A stretch of DNA of 64,000 nt from positions 83,820-147,819 of the forward strand of contig JAUJNX010000006.1 in assembly GCA_030447925.1 (NCBI GenBank), in the 5' to 3' direction. The stretch comes from Egibacteraceae bacterium. GTDB lineage: Bacteria > Actinomycetota > Nitriliruptoria > Euzebyales > Egibacteraceae. This document shows, piece after piece, positions 63,536 to 64,000 of the stretch. The notes beneath the pieces are model-generated. The model had not been told where the DNA came from and searched no databases. It was given only the letters and a program-made list of their open reading frames with translations. How positions within the stretch are numbered: the first letter of the stretch is position 1; each line of letters starts with the position of its first letter. The translations under genes were made by a program, and so were the position numbers.

Positions 63536-64000
63536 ATGTCGGTCACCCCCACGCTCCGCGCCGGCGCCCGCACGGGCGCCCGCCGGACCACGGCCCTGTT
63601 CGCCGCCGTCGTCGCCGCGTGGGTCGCGCTGGACCAGGTGACCAAGCAGCTGGCCGTCACCGGCCTCGCCGACGGGGACCTGGACCTCGGCGTGGCGCGC
63701 CTGGTCCTGGTCCGCAACCCCGACGCCGCGTTCGGCATCCCCGGCTTCCCCGGCATGTTCCTGCTCGTCACCGTGATCGTGCTGGTCCTGGTCGTGCGCA
63801 CGCTGCGGACGGTGACCAGCCCGGTGGTCGCCGCGGCCTACGGGCTGGTCGTCGGCGGGGCGCTGGGCAACGCCGTGGACCGCGCCGTCCGGCCCCCCGG
63901 GTTCCCCGAGGGCGCGGTCATCGACTTCATCTACCTGGGTCCGTGGTTCCCCTGGACCTTCAACCTCGCCGACAGCGGCATCACGGTCGGCGCGGCGTTC
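63536..64000 (+). CDS. lspA: Lipoprotein signal peptidase (partial at the window edge)
   Basis: 155 codons from an ATG at 63536; the gene continues beyond the window. Four membrane segments expected, three visible. Motifs: [10 protein letters not shown] near the N-terminus, [26 protein letters not shown] (catalytic Asp) and VIDFIYL then [11 protein letters not shown] (second catalytic Asp). It cleaves prolipoproteins such as the binding-protein lipoproteins earlier in the window. Position after ileS is widely conserved. Confidence 0.93.
   Translation, partial: MSVTPTLRAGARTGARRTTALFAAVVAAWVALDQVTKQLAVTGLADGDLDLGVARLVLVRNPDAAFGIPGFPGMFLLVTVIVLVLVVRTLRTVTSPVVAAAYGLVVGGALGNAVDRAVRPPGFPEGAVIDFIYLGPWFPWTFNLADSGITVGAAF

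Overview
The window is very GC-rich, gene-dense DNA from the Actinomycetota. Evidence for this includes an Actinomycete-type order nif3 / zinc-ribbon coiled-coil protein / RNase H-phosphatase fusion / rnpB, a complete dcw (division and cell wall) cluster continuing through sepF, yggT and a long divIVA to ileS and lspA, many GTG starts, and 1-4 nt start/stop overlaps. MurE carries the DNPR motif, so the peptidoglycan is probably of the meso-diaminopimelate type. I cannot place the organism more precisely from sequence alone.

Layout. 1-10.3 kb: an autoregulated merR metal regulator with a tiny Cys-rich peptide gene, a zinc-ribbon membrane protein, a bacterioferritin-like protein, glutamate dehydrogenase, a sparse stretch with a broken lipoprotein gene and small membrane or lipoproteins, then rnpB, rnhC, the zinc-ribbon protein, nif3, tRNA-Val and a DUF3467 gene. 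10.3-24 kb: udgX, enoyl-CoA hydratase, aceE, a cupin, a PlsC-like acyltransferase, a dnaE-family polymerase behind a textbook SOS box, a histidine kinase and dinB. UdgX, DnaE and DinB make this a DNA-damage neighbourhood. 24-30 kb: an IS5-like element inserted at the stop codon of a transglutaminase gene that forms a moxR / DUF58 / transglutaminase operon. 30-36.5 kb: a complete peptide-type ABC transporter operon followed by a TetR regulator. 36.7-37.4 kb: an HNH endonuclease. 37.8-59 kb: mraZ, rsmH, ftsL, ftsI, murE, murF, mraY, murD, ftsW, murG, murC, murB, ftsQ, ftsZ, pgeF, yggS, sepF, yggT, divIVA. 59-64 kb: a HExxH protein, ileS, a membrane protein and the start of lspA.

The most interesting items are: (i) a 65-bp repeat, three copies, each holding a 22-codon mini-ORF whose start and stop form ATGA/GTGA overlaps with its neighbours, closely resembling the logic of mycobacterial MIRU elements; (ii) a DivIVA with 29 tandem 11-residue repeats and regularly placed prolines; (iii) a merR operon whose second gene encodes a 21-residue peptide ending in a cysteine cluster; (iv) a LexA-type palindrome on the dnaE promoter near dinB.

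A caution on quality: several essential genes are broken as written. ftsI lacks its anchor and pedestal, murD is split by about 0.85 kb of unrelated DNA cut from two other genes, and murB and ileS have single-base frameshifts. Most lesions are 1-nt changes in G/C-rich runs, and base composition seems to change near 10.3 kb. Sequencing or assembly error, including chimerism, should be excluded before biological meaning is given to them.
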